A stretch of DNA of 64,000 nucleotides from CBDBJQ01 sp965206405 (GTDB lineage: Bacteria; Pseudomonadota; Alphaproteobacteria; UBA8366): NCBI GenBank assembly GCA_965206405.1, contig CBDBJQ010000006.1, positions 1,798,001-1,862,000 on the forward strand, in the 5' to 3' direction. Position 1 is the first letter of the stretch. Each line of letters opens with the position of its first letter. The position numbers were made by a program, and so were the translations under genes. Below, one piece after another: positions 8,816 through 17,807 of this stretch. Below the pieces are notes generated by a model. The model was not told where the DNA came from, searched no databases, and was given only the letters and a program-made list of their open reading frames with translations.

Positions 8816-10093
8816 CTAGGGTGTGGACACAGCCGGGCGCGCAAATACTTCGGCGAATTTCGGCGGACGCGGCGTCTTCAGGATCAGCCAGCCAACGACG
8901 GCGAGATTGCCGAGATTGGCAAGCATCGCGGCCAGGAACGCAACGCCGTAGCTGCCAGTTTGGTCAAACAAGAGACCGCCCAGCGCGCCGCCGATCGCCA
9001 TGCCGATGGCACCGAAGAGGATGACGATCCCCGTTCGCCGTCCCGATCCTTCGGCTGGCAGATAGTCGCGGATGATAACCGGATAAAGGGGCAGGATTCC
9101 CCCATAGCCGAGACCAAAAACCAGGGCCAGCGCATAGAGTGCATAAAACCCGGACACTGTCCCGAAAGCACCAACGGTCAGGGCCTGGGCGAGGCAGAAC
9201 ACAAACAGCGCCCGCAGACTGCCCCAGCGTTCGACGAGCGGACCGATGAGCACGAGCCGCGAGACGGTAGCCGCAAGCAGGGCCAGGGCCAGCATTTCCG
9301 CTGCCCGGGCCGCCGGATGACCGATATCGGTGACATTCGCGATCAGATGCGCCAGCGGCATCGACATCGCGATGCAGCATCCGACGATGGCAACGCTCAG
9401 ACAGATCATCCAGACCGCATCCGGCAACGGTCGCGTCAACTCTGAAGCACCCGTGGTGACAGGCAGCGGCCCTGCCCTGTTGGCGGACGCTGCGCCGATG
9501 ATCCGGTGTTGCCCGAACAAAATCGCACTGAGCGGGAGCATGGTGCAGAGTGCGAATATCCCGAACAGCCAGTAGGTCTGTCGCCATCCCGCCGTGTCCA
9601 CAAAATATCGCGCGATCGGCGGCCAGACTACGCCCGAAATGGTCTGGCCGGCGCCAATGACCCCGGCGGCAAAACCGCGCCGGCGCTCAAACAGGCCCAC
9701 GATGTTGGCAGTCAGTGGCGCGAACAGGGTCGACATCCCGAGAAAACCGATCATCACCCCGTAGGCGAGTAAAAACTCGGTGCTACTCTCCATGCCGCTG
9801 ACGACGATAGCCCCGAGACCAAGCATTACCGCTCCGATCATCGCCGGATAGCCGATGCTGGTACGATCGAGGAGATGTCCCATGAAGATGCCGCCAATCC
9901 CGGATCCCATGAACATCGCCGCATAGGCAAGGGACGGTACGCTGCGAGGCCAGCCGAAATCGGTCACGACCGCCTTCAGGGTTACCGCGATAAGGAACAT
10001 CGCGCCGCTTCCGATCAGCAACATCAGAAGCGAGCTGATCAGAACGAAGAAGCGATAGTTATCGATAACCCAGCGCTTGCACTGGCCTAACAT
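8816..10093 (-). CDS. MFS transporter
   Basis: A 425-residue integral membrane protein with about 12 hydrophobic segments in two halves separated by a polar loop near residues 200-220, as in the major facilitator superfamily. The start contains FFVLISSLLMLLIGSGAMF, and the loop between helices 2 and 3 has the degenerate MFS motif GHLLDRTSIGYPAM. The sequence best fits the oxalate/formate or monocarboxylate-like antiporter group. Substrate cannot be assigned; the genome context of organic-acid catabolism makes a carboxylate plausible. Confidence 0.8.
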   Translation of the reverse strand: MLGQCKRWVIDNYRFFVLISSLLMLLIGSGAMFLIAVTLKAVVTDFGWPRSVPSLAYAAMFMGSGIGGIFMGHLLDRTSIGYPAMIGAVMLGLGAIVVSGMESSTEFLLAYGVMIGFLGMSTLFAPLTANIVGLFERRRGFAAGVIGAGQTISGVVWPPIARYFVDTAGWRQTYWLFGIFALCTMLPLSAILFGQHRIIGAASANRAGPLPVTTGASELTRPLPDAVWMICLSVAIVGCCIAMSMPLAHLIANVTDIGHPAARAAEMLALALLAATVSRLVLIGPLVERWGSLRALFVFCLAQALTVGAFGTVSGFYALYALALVFGLGYGGILPLYPVIIRDYLPAEGSGRRTGIVILFGAIGMAIGGALGGLLFDQTGSYGVAFLAAMLANLGNLAVVGWLILKTPRPPKFAEVFARPAVSTP

Positions 10094-10226
10094 GACGCTC
10101 CTCCGAAAGCAGTGGGTTTACCGGCTACGTCGGAAGACAGCGCGGAATCGTTTCGCCGCGGGTCGGCGGCGATGGATCTAGGTGTTGCGGGTGCTCTGGG
10201 TGTTGCAGGCGCCCTCGCCCGGAATC

Positions 10227-10541
10227 TTATCGCTTGCCACCTCCGAGGCACTCGGGTGATTCCATGGCGCGGTTACCGCGCGCACCCCACTCCTCGAGCG
10301 TCAGCGTCTCCAACGATAATGCGTGGACCGGACCTTCCAGCTCCTCGGCCAGAAGGGCATTGACCGTACGGTGGCGCCCTACCCGCGTCTGCCCCTCGAA
10401 GGCTTCCGAGACGAGAACGACCTTGAAGTGGGATTCGGATCCCGGCGGCACGTTATGCATGCTGCTCTCGTTGACGACATCGAGATGCGCGGCCGGAAAC
10501 GCCGCGCTCAGCTTGGTTTCGATCGCCTTCTGCACCTGCAT
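10227..10541 (-). CDS. bolA: BolA-family protein
   Basis: A 104-residue protein of the BolA/IbaG fold. It shows the N-terminal helix (VQKAIETKLSAAF), then HFKVVLVSEAFEGQTRVGRH, which matches the BolA signature with the helix-turn-helix-like RVGRHRTVNALL, and then GPVHALSLETLTLEEW. The conserved His in GPVHAL is the usual Fe-S ligand shared with monothiol glutaredoxin. The role is in iron-sulfur/redox homeostasis or stress response. The gene lies just downstream of tRNA-Glu on the same strand. Confidence 0.88.
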   Translation of the reverse strand: MQVQKAIETKLSAAFPAAHLDVVNESSMHNVPPGSESHFKVVLVSEAFEGQTRVGRHRTVNALLAEELEGPVHALSLETLTLEEWGARGNRAMESPECLGGGKR

Positions 10542-10564
10542 TGTCCGTTTCCTCCAACCGGAAA

Positions 10565-10642
10565 TGGTGACCCCAACGGGATTTGAACCCGTGTTTCAAC
10601 CTTGAAAGGGTCGCGTCCTAGACCTGACTAGACGATGGGGTC
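10565..10642 (-). tRNA. tRNA-Glu (anticodon TTC)
   Basis: The minus strand folds as a cloverleaf. The acceptor stem GACCCCA pairs with TGGGGTC, a D arm follows, the anticodon stem-loop CGACC-CTTTCAA-GGTTG carries TTC at the centre, and the T arm is CGGGTTCAAATCCCG. The 3' ACCA is encoded. Length and sequence match bacterial tRNA-Glu. Confidence 0.95.
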
Positions 10643-10785
10643 GTGGGCGAGCCAGAAACGAGCCGGGGATAATGTCGCCACCTGGCTTGCCAGGCAACCC
10701 GGTTTTTCACCGACGCCACCCCCTCCAATCCTGGCTTTGCCTTTCCCGGCTTCCGGTTTCCCTCTCTTGTTCACTCTCTATCTAT

Positions 10786-12456
10786 ATGACCATTGAAAGC
10801 GGTTGGCGCAAGCGACGGATGACAGCACAGAACTCAACAGAATTCGGCCAGGCCGAGCCTGGCCCGGCGATTTCCCCAGAACAGGCGCTGGAAGCGGACG
10901 TCGTCGTTGTCGGCGGCGGCGCGTCCGGGATGGCCGCAGCTTTGAGCGCAGCCGAGGCCGGGAGCAGCGTCATCCTGCTCGAGAAGGCGGCCCATCCCGG
11001 CGGTACAACGAGTCTTTCGGTCGGGTCTATTTCGGTAAACCGGTCGCCCTTCCAGAAGGCGATCGGTATCGAGGACAACCCGGATGCCCATTTCGAGGAC
11101 ATGGGCAAGCTTGCTGGCGCCCTTGCTGAAAGGGATAACCTGGAGCTGCGTCGCCTTTATGTCGACAATATTTCCGCTGTGTTCGACTGGCTCCTGGATC
11201 ACGGCCTCGTCTTCCATGGGCCCTTCGAGGAACCGCCGCATCATCGCGTCCCGCGAATGCATCTTATCCTGCCGAACTCGGGCGCCTATACACGCCGTCT
11301 TGCCTATGCTGCAGCAAAACGGAAGGTGCTCATCCTGACCAACACGCGCGCAAGCCGGCTGATATCAGAAAACGGCAGGATATCCGGGCTTTTCGCTCAT
11401 ATCGGCGTCCCCGCCGACCTGCCGCTCGAGGAGCTGGACGAGCGCGACCCGAACGGGAGCAATCTGGACAGGAGCGGTATGGGCGGGAGCGGTTTGAGCA
11501 GGCCTCCTCGCGAAATCCGCGCCCGCAAGGGCGTGGTGTTGGCAACCGGTGATTTCAGCAGCGGAACCGCCCTCAAACAACGCTACCTTGCACCCGAAGA
11601 AGCCCCCGTTGCCGCCGTCAACCCGCTCAGCACCGGAGATGGGCACGTTCTGGGAATGCAGCAGGGGGCAACCATGCGCAACGCTGATCTGGTCTGGCGG
11701 CCACAACTCCGGTTCCCGCCGCCGCCAAACTCTTTCTGGGCAAGCCGGATGCCGCCCTGGCCGCCGCTCCTGAAACTCGGCCGCTTTGCCTTCAGGCACC
11801 TCCCCGGCCCTATCGTCCGGCACATCATGGCCCGGTTCCTGACCAGTTTCCTGTCCCCCTCGCCGGGGTTGATCAAGGCCGGCGCGCTCTTGGTCGACGA
11901 GACCGGCCGCATTGCCGATCCGGGTATATCTGCCCTCAACCAAAGAGGGAGTAATACGTGTTACTACATTGTTTTTGATGAAAATATCGGGGTTAATTTT
12001 CGTTCCTGGCCAGGCTTTATCTCGACCTTCCCCGGCACTGCCTATGCCTATCTCGATGATTATCTACGCATGCGCCCGGACGTCATCACGACAGCTGCAT
12101 CGCCGGAGCAGATGGCCAAAACCCTCGGCATGGAGCCCGAAACCTTTGCCGCATCCTTTGCCCAGCAGGCAGCCCCTTCTGCCGACGGCCGCAACGAGCC
12201 AGTCCCTGCCCTGCGGGCGCCTTTTTATGCCCTCGGGCCATTGACCCATTTCATTGTCTTCACCGATGGCGGCCTCGGCGTCTCGACGCGCATGGAGGTG
12301 CTTGATGAGGGCGGGAGCCCCATTCTCGGACTGTTTGCCGCCGGATCCGCGGGCCAGGGCGGGGTTGTGCTGAACGGGCACGGTCATCACATCGGCTGGG
12401 CGCTCGTCTCCGGGCGACTGGCCGGCCGCGCGGCGGCGGCCGAGACCGCCATATAG
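10786..12456 (+). CDS. FAD-dependent fumarate reductase / 3-ketosteroid dehydrogenase-like flavoprotein
   Basis: A protein of about 556 residues with an N-terminal dinucleotide fold, ADVVVVGGGASGMAAALSAA, then the FAD-contacting LLEKAAHPGGTTSLSVGSI. The C-terminal flavin motif GLFAAGSAGQGGVVLNGHGH follows a long capping domain. This is the FAD_binding_2 layout of fumarate reductase and ketosteroid-1-dehydrogenase flavoproteins. Its substrate is unknown. The start is uncertain: ATG 10786 or ATG 10819, both without a clear Shine-Dalgarno; the frame extends further upstream without homology. Convergent with recJ. Confidence 0.8.
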   Translation: MTIESGWRKRRMTAQNSTEFGQAEPGPAISPEQALEADVVVVGGGASGMAAALSAAEAGSSVILLEKAAHPGGTTSLSVGSISVNRSPFQKAIGIEDNPDAHFEDMGKLAGALAERDNLELRRLYVDNISAVFDWLLDHGLVFHGPFEEPPHHRVPRMHLILPNSGAYTRRLAYAAAKRKVLILTNTRASRLISENGRISGLFAHIGVPADLPLEELDERDPNGSNLDRSGMGGSGLSRPPREIRARKGVVLATGDFSSGTALKQRYLAPEEAPVAAVNPLSTGDGHVLGMQQGATMRNADLVWRPQLRFPPPPNSFWASRMPPWPPLLKLGRFAFRHLPGPIVRHIMARFLTSFLSPSPGLIKAGALLVDETGRIADPGISALNQRGSNTCYYIVFDENIGVNFRSWPGFISTFPGTAYAYLDDYLRMRPDVITTAASPEQMAKTLGMEPETFAASFAQQAAPSADGRNEPVPALRAPFYALGPLTHFIVFTDGGLGVSTRMEVLDEGGSPILGLFAAGSAGQGGVVLNGHGHHIGWALVSGRLAGRAAAAETAI

Positions 12457-12492
12457 CCTGGCCGCCAGGTTTTAGGTTTTCGTCGTTTCCCG

Positions 12493-14352
12493 TCAGCCCT
12501 GGCTACTCTGATTGCCTTGGCTGTGGTTACCACGGCTGTTCTCGACGCGGGCAACGTCGACAACCGAGAGTTGAACCCGCGTCTGCCCCATCCATTCGGA
12601 TATGCGCACATGGCCGGCGATATGCAGCGGAGTGCCTGATCCGGCCAATTCAGAAAGGGCACGCCCGTGATCGAGGCTCGCGCTTCGGAACGCGATGACC
12701 TGCACCGTGCGCCGGCCTGCGCCACCGACCCGGCAACTCACATGCTCATTGTTCCTGCCAACGAGACGGGCATGCGCAACCGGAACAGCCGGGAGGACGA
12801 AGACCGGCTCGCGGTTGCCGGAACCGAACGGCCCGAGACGCTCGAGATGGCGCGCAAACCCGGTAGTGACACCGCCCGGATCGAGCACCCCGTCGATGCG
12901 CAAGGATCTCCCCTGAACACGGGCTTCCGCGGTTCCTTCGGCAAGACGCTCGGTCAGAAACGCCTGGAACGCCGGTTCCTGGTCCTTGGCTACCGTAAAA
13001 CCGGCCGCCATGCTGTGGCCGCCGCCGTTGACCAGAAGCCCTGATTGCCGCGCGGCGATGACCGCAGCGCCGAGATCGACTCCGGCAATCGACCGTCCCG
13101 ACCCCTTGCCGACATCCCCGGCCTCGGAGACGACACAGGCGGGAACGCCGTAGCGTTCCCTCAGGCGGCTCGCCACGATACCGATCACGCCGGGATGCCA
13201 GTCGACACTGCTCACATAGACATAGCCATCCCTGGCATAGTCATCGCCCATCCCCTCGACCTGACTCACGGCCTCGGCGAAGCACCTGTCTTCCAGATCG
13301 CGGCGTTCCTGGTTGTGTTTCTCGAGGCGGCTGGCGATGGCCATAGCCTCGTCGTAATCCTCGGTCAGGAGAAGGCGGGTGCCGAGCGAAGCATCGCCGA
13401 CGCGCCCACCCGCATTGATCCTGGGCCCGAGAACAAAGCCCGCATGATACACCCCCGGAGGCCCTGATATTCCGGCAACCGCGGCCAGCGCCCGCAGACC
13501 GGCGTTGTTCCCCTGATCCATGACCTTGATACCCTGGGTCACGAACGCCCTGTTCAGATCGACCAGCGGCACAACATCGCAAACCGTGCCAAGAGCCACG
13601 AGATCAAGCAGCGACAGCAGGTCGGGCTCGGTGATCTTGCTTTCCTTCCGCTCGTACCACCCATCTAGGCGCAAACGCCTGTTGACGGCGACGACCACCA
13701 GGAACGCAACGCCGACCGCCGCCAAGGATCCACAGGGGCTGTCGTCATCCAGTCGGTTCGGATTGACAACCGCGAACGCATCGGGGAGTTGCGGTTCAGC
13801 TGCGTGGTGATCGACGACGACCACCTCCAGCCCTGCTTCAGCTGCGCCCGCCATCGGCTCAAACGCGGTGATGCCACAATCCAGCGTTACCACGAGGCCA
13901 ACGCCCCTGGCCTGCATTTTGAGAAACGCCTCGAGATTGGGGCCGTAGCCTTCCTTCAGGCGGTCCGGAATGTGGATAATCGTCTGTCCGCCCGCTGCGT
14001 GCAGGAACCGGGCCAGCACGGCAGCGGAGGTCGCGCCGTCGACATCGTAATCCCCGAACAGACCAATCGTCTCGCCGGCCATCACGGCCCCGGCGATCCT
14101 GTCGGCGGCTTTGTCCATGTCGGCAAGAAGAGATGGGTCGGGAAGTAGCCCGCGCAGGGTCGGAGAAAGAAAACTCTCGCCGATTTCAGGCGTAATTCCG
14201 CGCGCCGCGAGCACTTGGCCTACGATCGCGGGCAGGGAAAAGGTTTGGCACAGGGCCCGGCCGAGCTTGTCGTCAATCTCCGCCGCTTCCCAGAACCGTC
14301 CACACAGCGATTGTTCAACGTCGAACAATGCTGTTTCGCTCTTTTCCATCAC
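12493..14352 (-). CDS. recJ: Single-stranded-DNA-specific 5'-3' exonuclease RecJ
   Basis: A 619-residue DHH-superfamily nuclease used in recombination and mismatch repair. The phosphoesterase motifs are GDYDVDGATSA (Asp101, Asp103, Asp105), TLDCGITAF (Asp158) and VVVDHHAAEPQ (Asp181, His182, His183), and the DHHA1 part has NGGGHSMAAGFTV. Length is close to the usual 570-620. It lies 26 bp after glpX and is likely the last gene of a hom-glpX-recJ operon, an arrangement common in alphaproteobacteria. Confidence 0.95.
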   Translation of the reverse strand: MMEKSETALFDVEQSLCGRFWEAAEIDDKLGRALCQTFSLPAIVGQVLAARGITPEIGESFLSPTLRGLLPDPSLLADMDKAADRIAGAVMAGETIGLFGDYDVDGATSAAVLARFLHAAGGQTIIHIPDRLKEGYGPNLEAFLKMQARGVGLVVTLDCGITAFEPMAGAAEAGLEVVVVDHHAAEPQLPDAFAVVNPNRLDDDSPCGSLAAVGVAFLVVVAVNRRLRLDGWYERKESKITEPDLLSLLDLVALGTVCDVVPLVDLNRAFVTQGIKVMDQGNNAGLRALAAVAGISGPPGVYHAGFVLGPRINAGGRVGDASLGTRLLLTEDYDEAMAIASRLEKHNQERRDLEDRCFAEAVSQVEGMGDDYARDGYVYVSSVDWHPGVIGIVASRLRERYGVPACVVSEAGDVGKGSGRSIAGVDLGAAVIAARQSGLLVNGGGHSMAAGFTVAKDQEPAFQAFLTERLAEGTAEARVQGRSLRIDGVLDPGGVTTGFARHLERLGPFGSGNREPVFVLPAVPVAHARLVGRNNEHVSCRVGGAGRRTVQVIAFRSASLDHGRALSELAGSGTPLHIAGHVRISEWMGQTRVQLSVVDVARVENSRGNHSQGNQSSQG

Positions 14353-14378
14353 GCCGCCACGATCCGCCTGCCCACGAA

Positions 14379-15368
14379 TCAGCTCGCCAGGAAACCCGGG
14401 CGCTTGCGGTCGAAATTGTGCGTCGCCTCAATCATCCGGACTGTTCCGCTGCGCGAGCGCATTACCATCGACTGGGTCGTGGCGCTGTCGGCGAAGAACC
14501 GGACTCCGCGCAGCATCGAGCCATCGGTCACGCCGGTTGCAGCAAACATCACTTCGCCGCCGGCGAGATCGTACAAGCCATATTTGCGGTCAAAATCGGT
14601 AATCCCGCAGCGGCTGGCGCGTATCTTCTCCTCGTCGTTGCGGAACAGAAGTCGGCCTTCGAACTGGCCACCAATGCACCGCAGAGCAGCCGCCGCAAGC
14701 ACACCCTCGGGTGCCCCCCCACTGCCAAGATAGATATCGATGCCACTATCGGGGTTTGCGGTTGCAATGACGCCGGAGACATCGCCGTCCGAAATCAACA
14801 GAATCCGCGCGCCCGCCTCCCGCACAGCGGTAATCAGTTCGGCGTGGCGCGGCCTGTCGAGGATACAGACTACGATATCGCTCAGATTTTTGTTCTTGGC
14901 CTCGGCCAGGCTCTTGAGGTTGTCCGCCGGCAAGGCATCAAGGTCGACGACGCCGTCGGGGAGATTACCGCCGACAGCGATCTTTTCCATGTAGACATCG
15001 GGTGCGTTCAGACAGCCGTCCTGTTCGGCGAGCGCAATGACCGTCAGCGCATTCCCGCCGCCCTTGGCGGTGATCGTCGTACCTTCGAGGGGATCGAGCG
15101 CAATATCGATCTTGGGGCCATCGCCGGTGCCGACGGTCTCGCCGATATAGAGCATCGGCGCCTCGTCGCGCTCGCCTTCGCCGATCACCACGGTGCCGTC
15201 GATGTCGAGGGAGTTCAGAGCCTGGCGCATGGCGTCGACCGCCGCCTGGTCGGCCGCTTTCTCGTCGCCCCGCCCCATCCAGCGCGAGGCCGCCAGTGCC
15301 GCCGCCTCGGTGACGCGGACCGCTTCAAGCGCCAGATTGCGATCCGCAAAGTCGATATTGTCAGCCAT
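14379..15368 (-). CDS. glpX: Class II fructose-1,6-bisphosphatase GlpX
   Basis: A 329-residue gluconeogenic phosphatase that converts fructose-1,6-bisphosphate to fructose-6-phosphate. Metal and substrate motifs of the GlpX family are visible: TVVIGEGERDEAPMLYIGE, then IDIALDPLEGTT, and later the SGGAPEGVLAAAAL stretch. The start at ATG 15368 is preceded by GGGGAAAG at good spacing; the frame upstream has no similarity. It stands 142 bp after hom and 26 bp before recJ, all on the minus strand. Confidence 0.93.
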   Translation of the reverse strand: MADNIDFADRNLALEAVRVTEAAALAASRWMGRGDEKAADQAAVDAMRQALNSLDIDGTVVIGEGERDEAPMLYIGETVGTGDGPKIDIALDPLEGTTITAKGGGNALTVIALAEQDGCLNAPDVYMEKIAVGGNLPDGVVDLDALPADNLKSLAEAKNKNLSDIVVCILDRPRHAELITAVREAGARILLISDGDVSGVIATANPDSGIDIYLGSGGAPEGVLAAAALRCIGGQFEGRLLFRNDEEKIRASRCGITDFDRKYGLYDLAGGEVMFAATGVTDGSMLRGVRFFADSATTQSMVMRSRSGTVRMIEATHNFDRKRPGFLAS

Positions 15369-15510
15369 CTTTCCCCGCCACCGATGCCTTTGGTCCTGAA
15401 ATTCAGTTCTGAATTGCCGCACTCAACTATCTGTCCGCCATTACCGACCCTGCCACCCCCGGCAAGGCAGATCCTATTCCGGTCATACCGCTTAGGTCAC
15501 ACATGTTAAG

Positions 15511-16815
15511 TCATGCCTCCTCGGCCATGCCTTCAATGCGGATCATGACCGGTGGCTCGCGCACGTCGTCCATCGCGGTGAAGGCGTCCAGCACCCGCTG
15601 CATCGCCGCTTCCGAGGTTTGATGGGTGGTCAGAACGACGGGCACCGCCTCTGTTTCTGAACGCCCTCTTTGGATCACCGACTGGAGGGAGATCTCGCAG
15701 TCTGCGAGCGCTGTTGCGATCTCGGCGAAAATCCCCGGCCTGTCGACCACCATCAAGCGCACATAATAGGCGCCCCGGTGATCCTCCATTGCCAGCGATC
15801 GACTCTTTTCAAGTGTTTCCGCCGGCAGGCCGAAGACCGGACGGCGCAGGCCACAGGCGATATCGACAATATCGGCGACGACAGCCGAAGCCGTCGGCCC
15901 GGCTCCCGCGCCCTGCCCTTCAAGCACCGTGGTACCGACGAAATCGCCCTGCGTTATCACGGCATTGAATGCGCCTTCGACCGCAGCCATCGGCGCATCC
16001 GCCGAAACCAGGGCCGGATGGACGCGCTGGCGAATACCGTTTTCCAGGTTTTCGGCAATGCCAAGCAGCTTGATGCGATAGCCAAGCTCCTCGGCATAGG
16101 CGATGTCGTCAGCGGCGATGCGGGTGATGCCCTCAACATGAATCCCCGCATGGTCGATCTCCGTGCCGAAGGCGAGGCAGGCAAGAATCGCGAGTTTATG
16201 CGCCGTATCGTGCCCGCCGATATCAAACCCCGGATCCGCCTCCGCGTATCCCAGGGTTTGGGCCTCGGCCAGCGCCTCTTCAAAACTCCGGCCGCTGCTC
16301 CGCATCACACTCAGGATGAAATTGCAGGTTCCGTTCAGGATCCCGTACAACGCATCGATGCTGTTGCCTGCAAGCCCGTCGCGCAAGGTCTTCACTACCG
16401 GAATCCCGCCCGCCACGGAAGCTTCGTAAGCCAAGGTAACGCCACGCTTTTCCGCAGCCGCGGCAAGCGCTACACCCGAATAAGCAAGCAGCGCCTTGTT
16501 GGCGGTTACCACATCGCGACCGGCATCAAGGGCCGCCATGCAAAGATCCCGTGCAATCCCCTCGGCCCCGCCGATCAATTCGACGACAATATCGACCTTC
16601 GCCTCGGTGGCCATTTGCACCGGATCGTCGAACCACGCCACATCCGCGAGATCAATACCGCGGTTCCGGCTCTTGTCGCGCGCCGAAACCGCGCGCAATT
16701 CGAGGCGCCGACTGCAGCGACGAGCGAGAAGATCCGCATGGGTCTGCAACAACCGTGCCGTTCCCGCACCGACGGTGCCAAGGCCGGCAATGGCGATGCC
16801 GAGCGGCGCCGTCAT
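15511..16815 (-). CDS. hom: Homoserine dehydrogenase
   Basis: A 434-residue enzyme that reduces aspartate semialdehyde to homoserine for threonine and methionine synthesis. The nucleotide fold is GIAIAGLGTVGAGTARLL (GLGTVG at residues 11-16), the dimerisation and substrate region includes GILNGTCNFILSVM and the Lys of DTAHKLAILA, and a C-terminal ACT domain starts about residue 345 (YVRLMVVDRPGIFAEIATAL), which is the probable threonine feedback site. Its ATG overlaps the stop of the aminotransferase remnant by 4 bases. It is the intact head of the hom-glpX-recJ run. Confidence 0.95.
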   Translation of the reverse strand: MTAPLGIAIAGLGTVGAGTARLLQTHADLLARRCSRRLELRAVSARDKSRNRGIDLADVAWFDDPVQMATEAKVDIVVELIGGAEGIARDLCMAALDAGRDVVTANKALLAYSGVALAAAAEKRGVTLAYEASVAGGIPVVKTLRDGLAGNSIDALYGILNGTCNFILSVMRSSGRSFEEALAEAQTLGYAEADPGFDIGGHDTAHKLAILACLAFGTEIDHAGIHVEGITRIAADDIAYAEELGYRIKLLGIAENLENGIRQRVHPALVSADAPMAAVEGAFNAVITQGDFVGTTVLEGQGAGAGPTASAVVADIVDIACGLRRPVFGLPAETLEKSRSLAMEDHRGAYYVRLMVVDRPGIFAEIATALADCEISLQSVIQRGRSETEAVPVVLTTHQTSEAAMQRVLDAFTAMDDVREPPVMIRIEGMAEEA

Positions 16816-17210
16816 GCCGCCCGCGCTCCGTCGGCCTTGCTCGCGGCCTTGCTGGCAGCCCTGCTGGCAACCTTGTCGACAGCCTTGTCGGCGACCACAG
16901 TCTTGCAGGATCCGTCGGCAAGAAAGGCTTTCATGTTTCGCGCGGCCTGCCGGATCCGTTGGGTGTTCTCCATCAGCGCAATGCGCACATGGCCCTCCTC
17001 GTGTCCGCCAAAGCCTATGCTCGGTGACACCGCTACCCCGGCCTCCTGGAGCAAAAGCTTGGAGAAAGCTGGCGACCCCATCGCCTCAAAGGCCGGCGGC
17101 AAGGGCGCCCATGCAAATATCGTCGCCGCAGGGTTCGGGATTTCCCGACTCCCAGTGGCCAGCCCATCGATGAGAACCTCGCGCCGGCCCCGATAAAAAC
17201 CTTCGGTCAC
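16812..17210 (-). pseudogene. C-terminal remnant of a class I/II aminotransferase (AlaC/DapL-like)
   Basis: These 132 codons match only the end of the approximately 400-residue aminotransferase that commonly precedes hom in alphaproteobacteria: YRGRREVLIDGL, IPNPAATIFAWAPLPPAF, FSKLLLQEAGVAVSPSIGF and GHVRIALMENTQRIRQAARN. The PLP-binding lysine and the large N-terminal domain are missing, and there is no space for them before the lipoprotein gene. The readable frame starts at a GTG overlapping that gene's stop, so a fragment may still be translated. The tail is a low-complexity Lys/Ala extension (KAVDKVASRAASKAASKADG). Probably an internal deletion. Confidence 0.7.
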
Positions 17211-17575
17211 TGACCCGACTTTCGCATCTCGGCATCGGCGCGGCGAGCCTGCGCCGCGTCATTCGCAAGTTTTTCGATCATCCGCTCGCTCTCTTCCCGG
17301 GATAACGGTCGCGGCGGCCGCGCCGGTACCGCGTCGAAATTCTGAGCCGGCCAGGGGCCCGATGCCGCAGCATCGTCGCCCGTTTTAAGAGCCGCTTCGG
17401 GGAAAGGCGTCTCACGAGTGGCGTTATCAAAATGGCTGCCGGCCTCGCGTATCGCCTCACAGCCGGCAAGCATCGCCACCAGCCCTGCAGCCGCAAGCAA
17501 GCGGTACTGACGCCGGCCCCAGCCTCGACTCCGGCCAGCGTCAATAAAACCGGCCATGTCAGTAAAGCCGGCCAT
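17207..17575 (-). CDS. Putative small lipoprotein
   Basis: A protein of about 122 residues with an N-terminal hydrophobic segment, RLLAAAGLVAMLAGCEA, ending in a lipobox (LAGC), so it is probably a lipid-anchored envelope protein. The mature part is polar with a Pro/Arg-rich stretch and a charged C-terminal helix (SREESERMIEKLANDAAQAR); I recognise no domain. The start is uncertain: ATG 17575 or ATG 17557, the two lying in an 18-bp near-duplication encoding MAGFTDMAGFID. It leads directly into the truncated aminotransferase and is divergent from phaC across 232 bp. Confidence 0.6.
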   Translation of the reverse strand: MAGFTDMAGFIDAGRSRGWGRRQYRLLAAAGLVAMLAGCEAIREAGSHFDNATRETPFPEAALKTGDDAAASGPWPAQNFDAVPARPPRPLSREESERMIEKLANDAAQARRADAEMRKSGQ

Positions 17576-17807
17576 TGTTAGCAAAACCGTCCACCCGTCG
17601 CCGTAGTGCCCGCCCCGCTCTAGAACCCGGAGGCGCCTTTCAATGTCATATCGGCCCCGGCCTGTCCAGATTACGCCCGTTTTCCGCCCGTACGGTTATG
17701 CGCTTCATGCTTGCGCTTGGCCATTCCCGAGATTACCTACTAGCGGATTGCAGACGATGCCCCGGCCTCCCTGCAACCTAGCTTCAGTATAGCATTGCAG
17801 GACATTC

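Noticed and set aside
15670..17196. 508-codon plus-strand ORF opposite hom
   Set aside because: Antisense shadow in GC-rich DNA; hom on the other strand has full family motifs.
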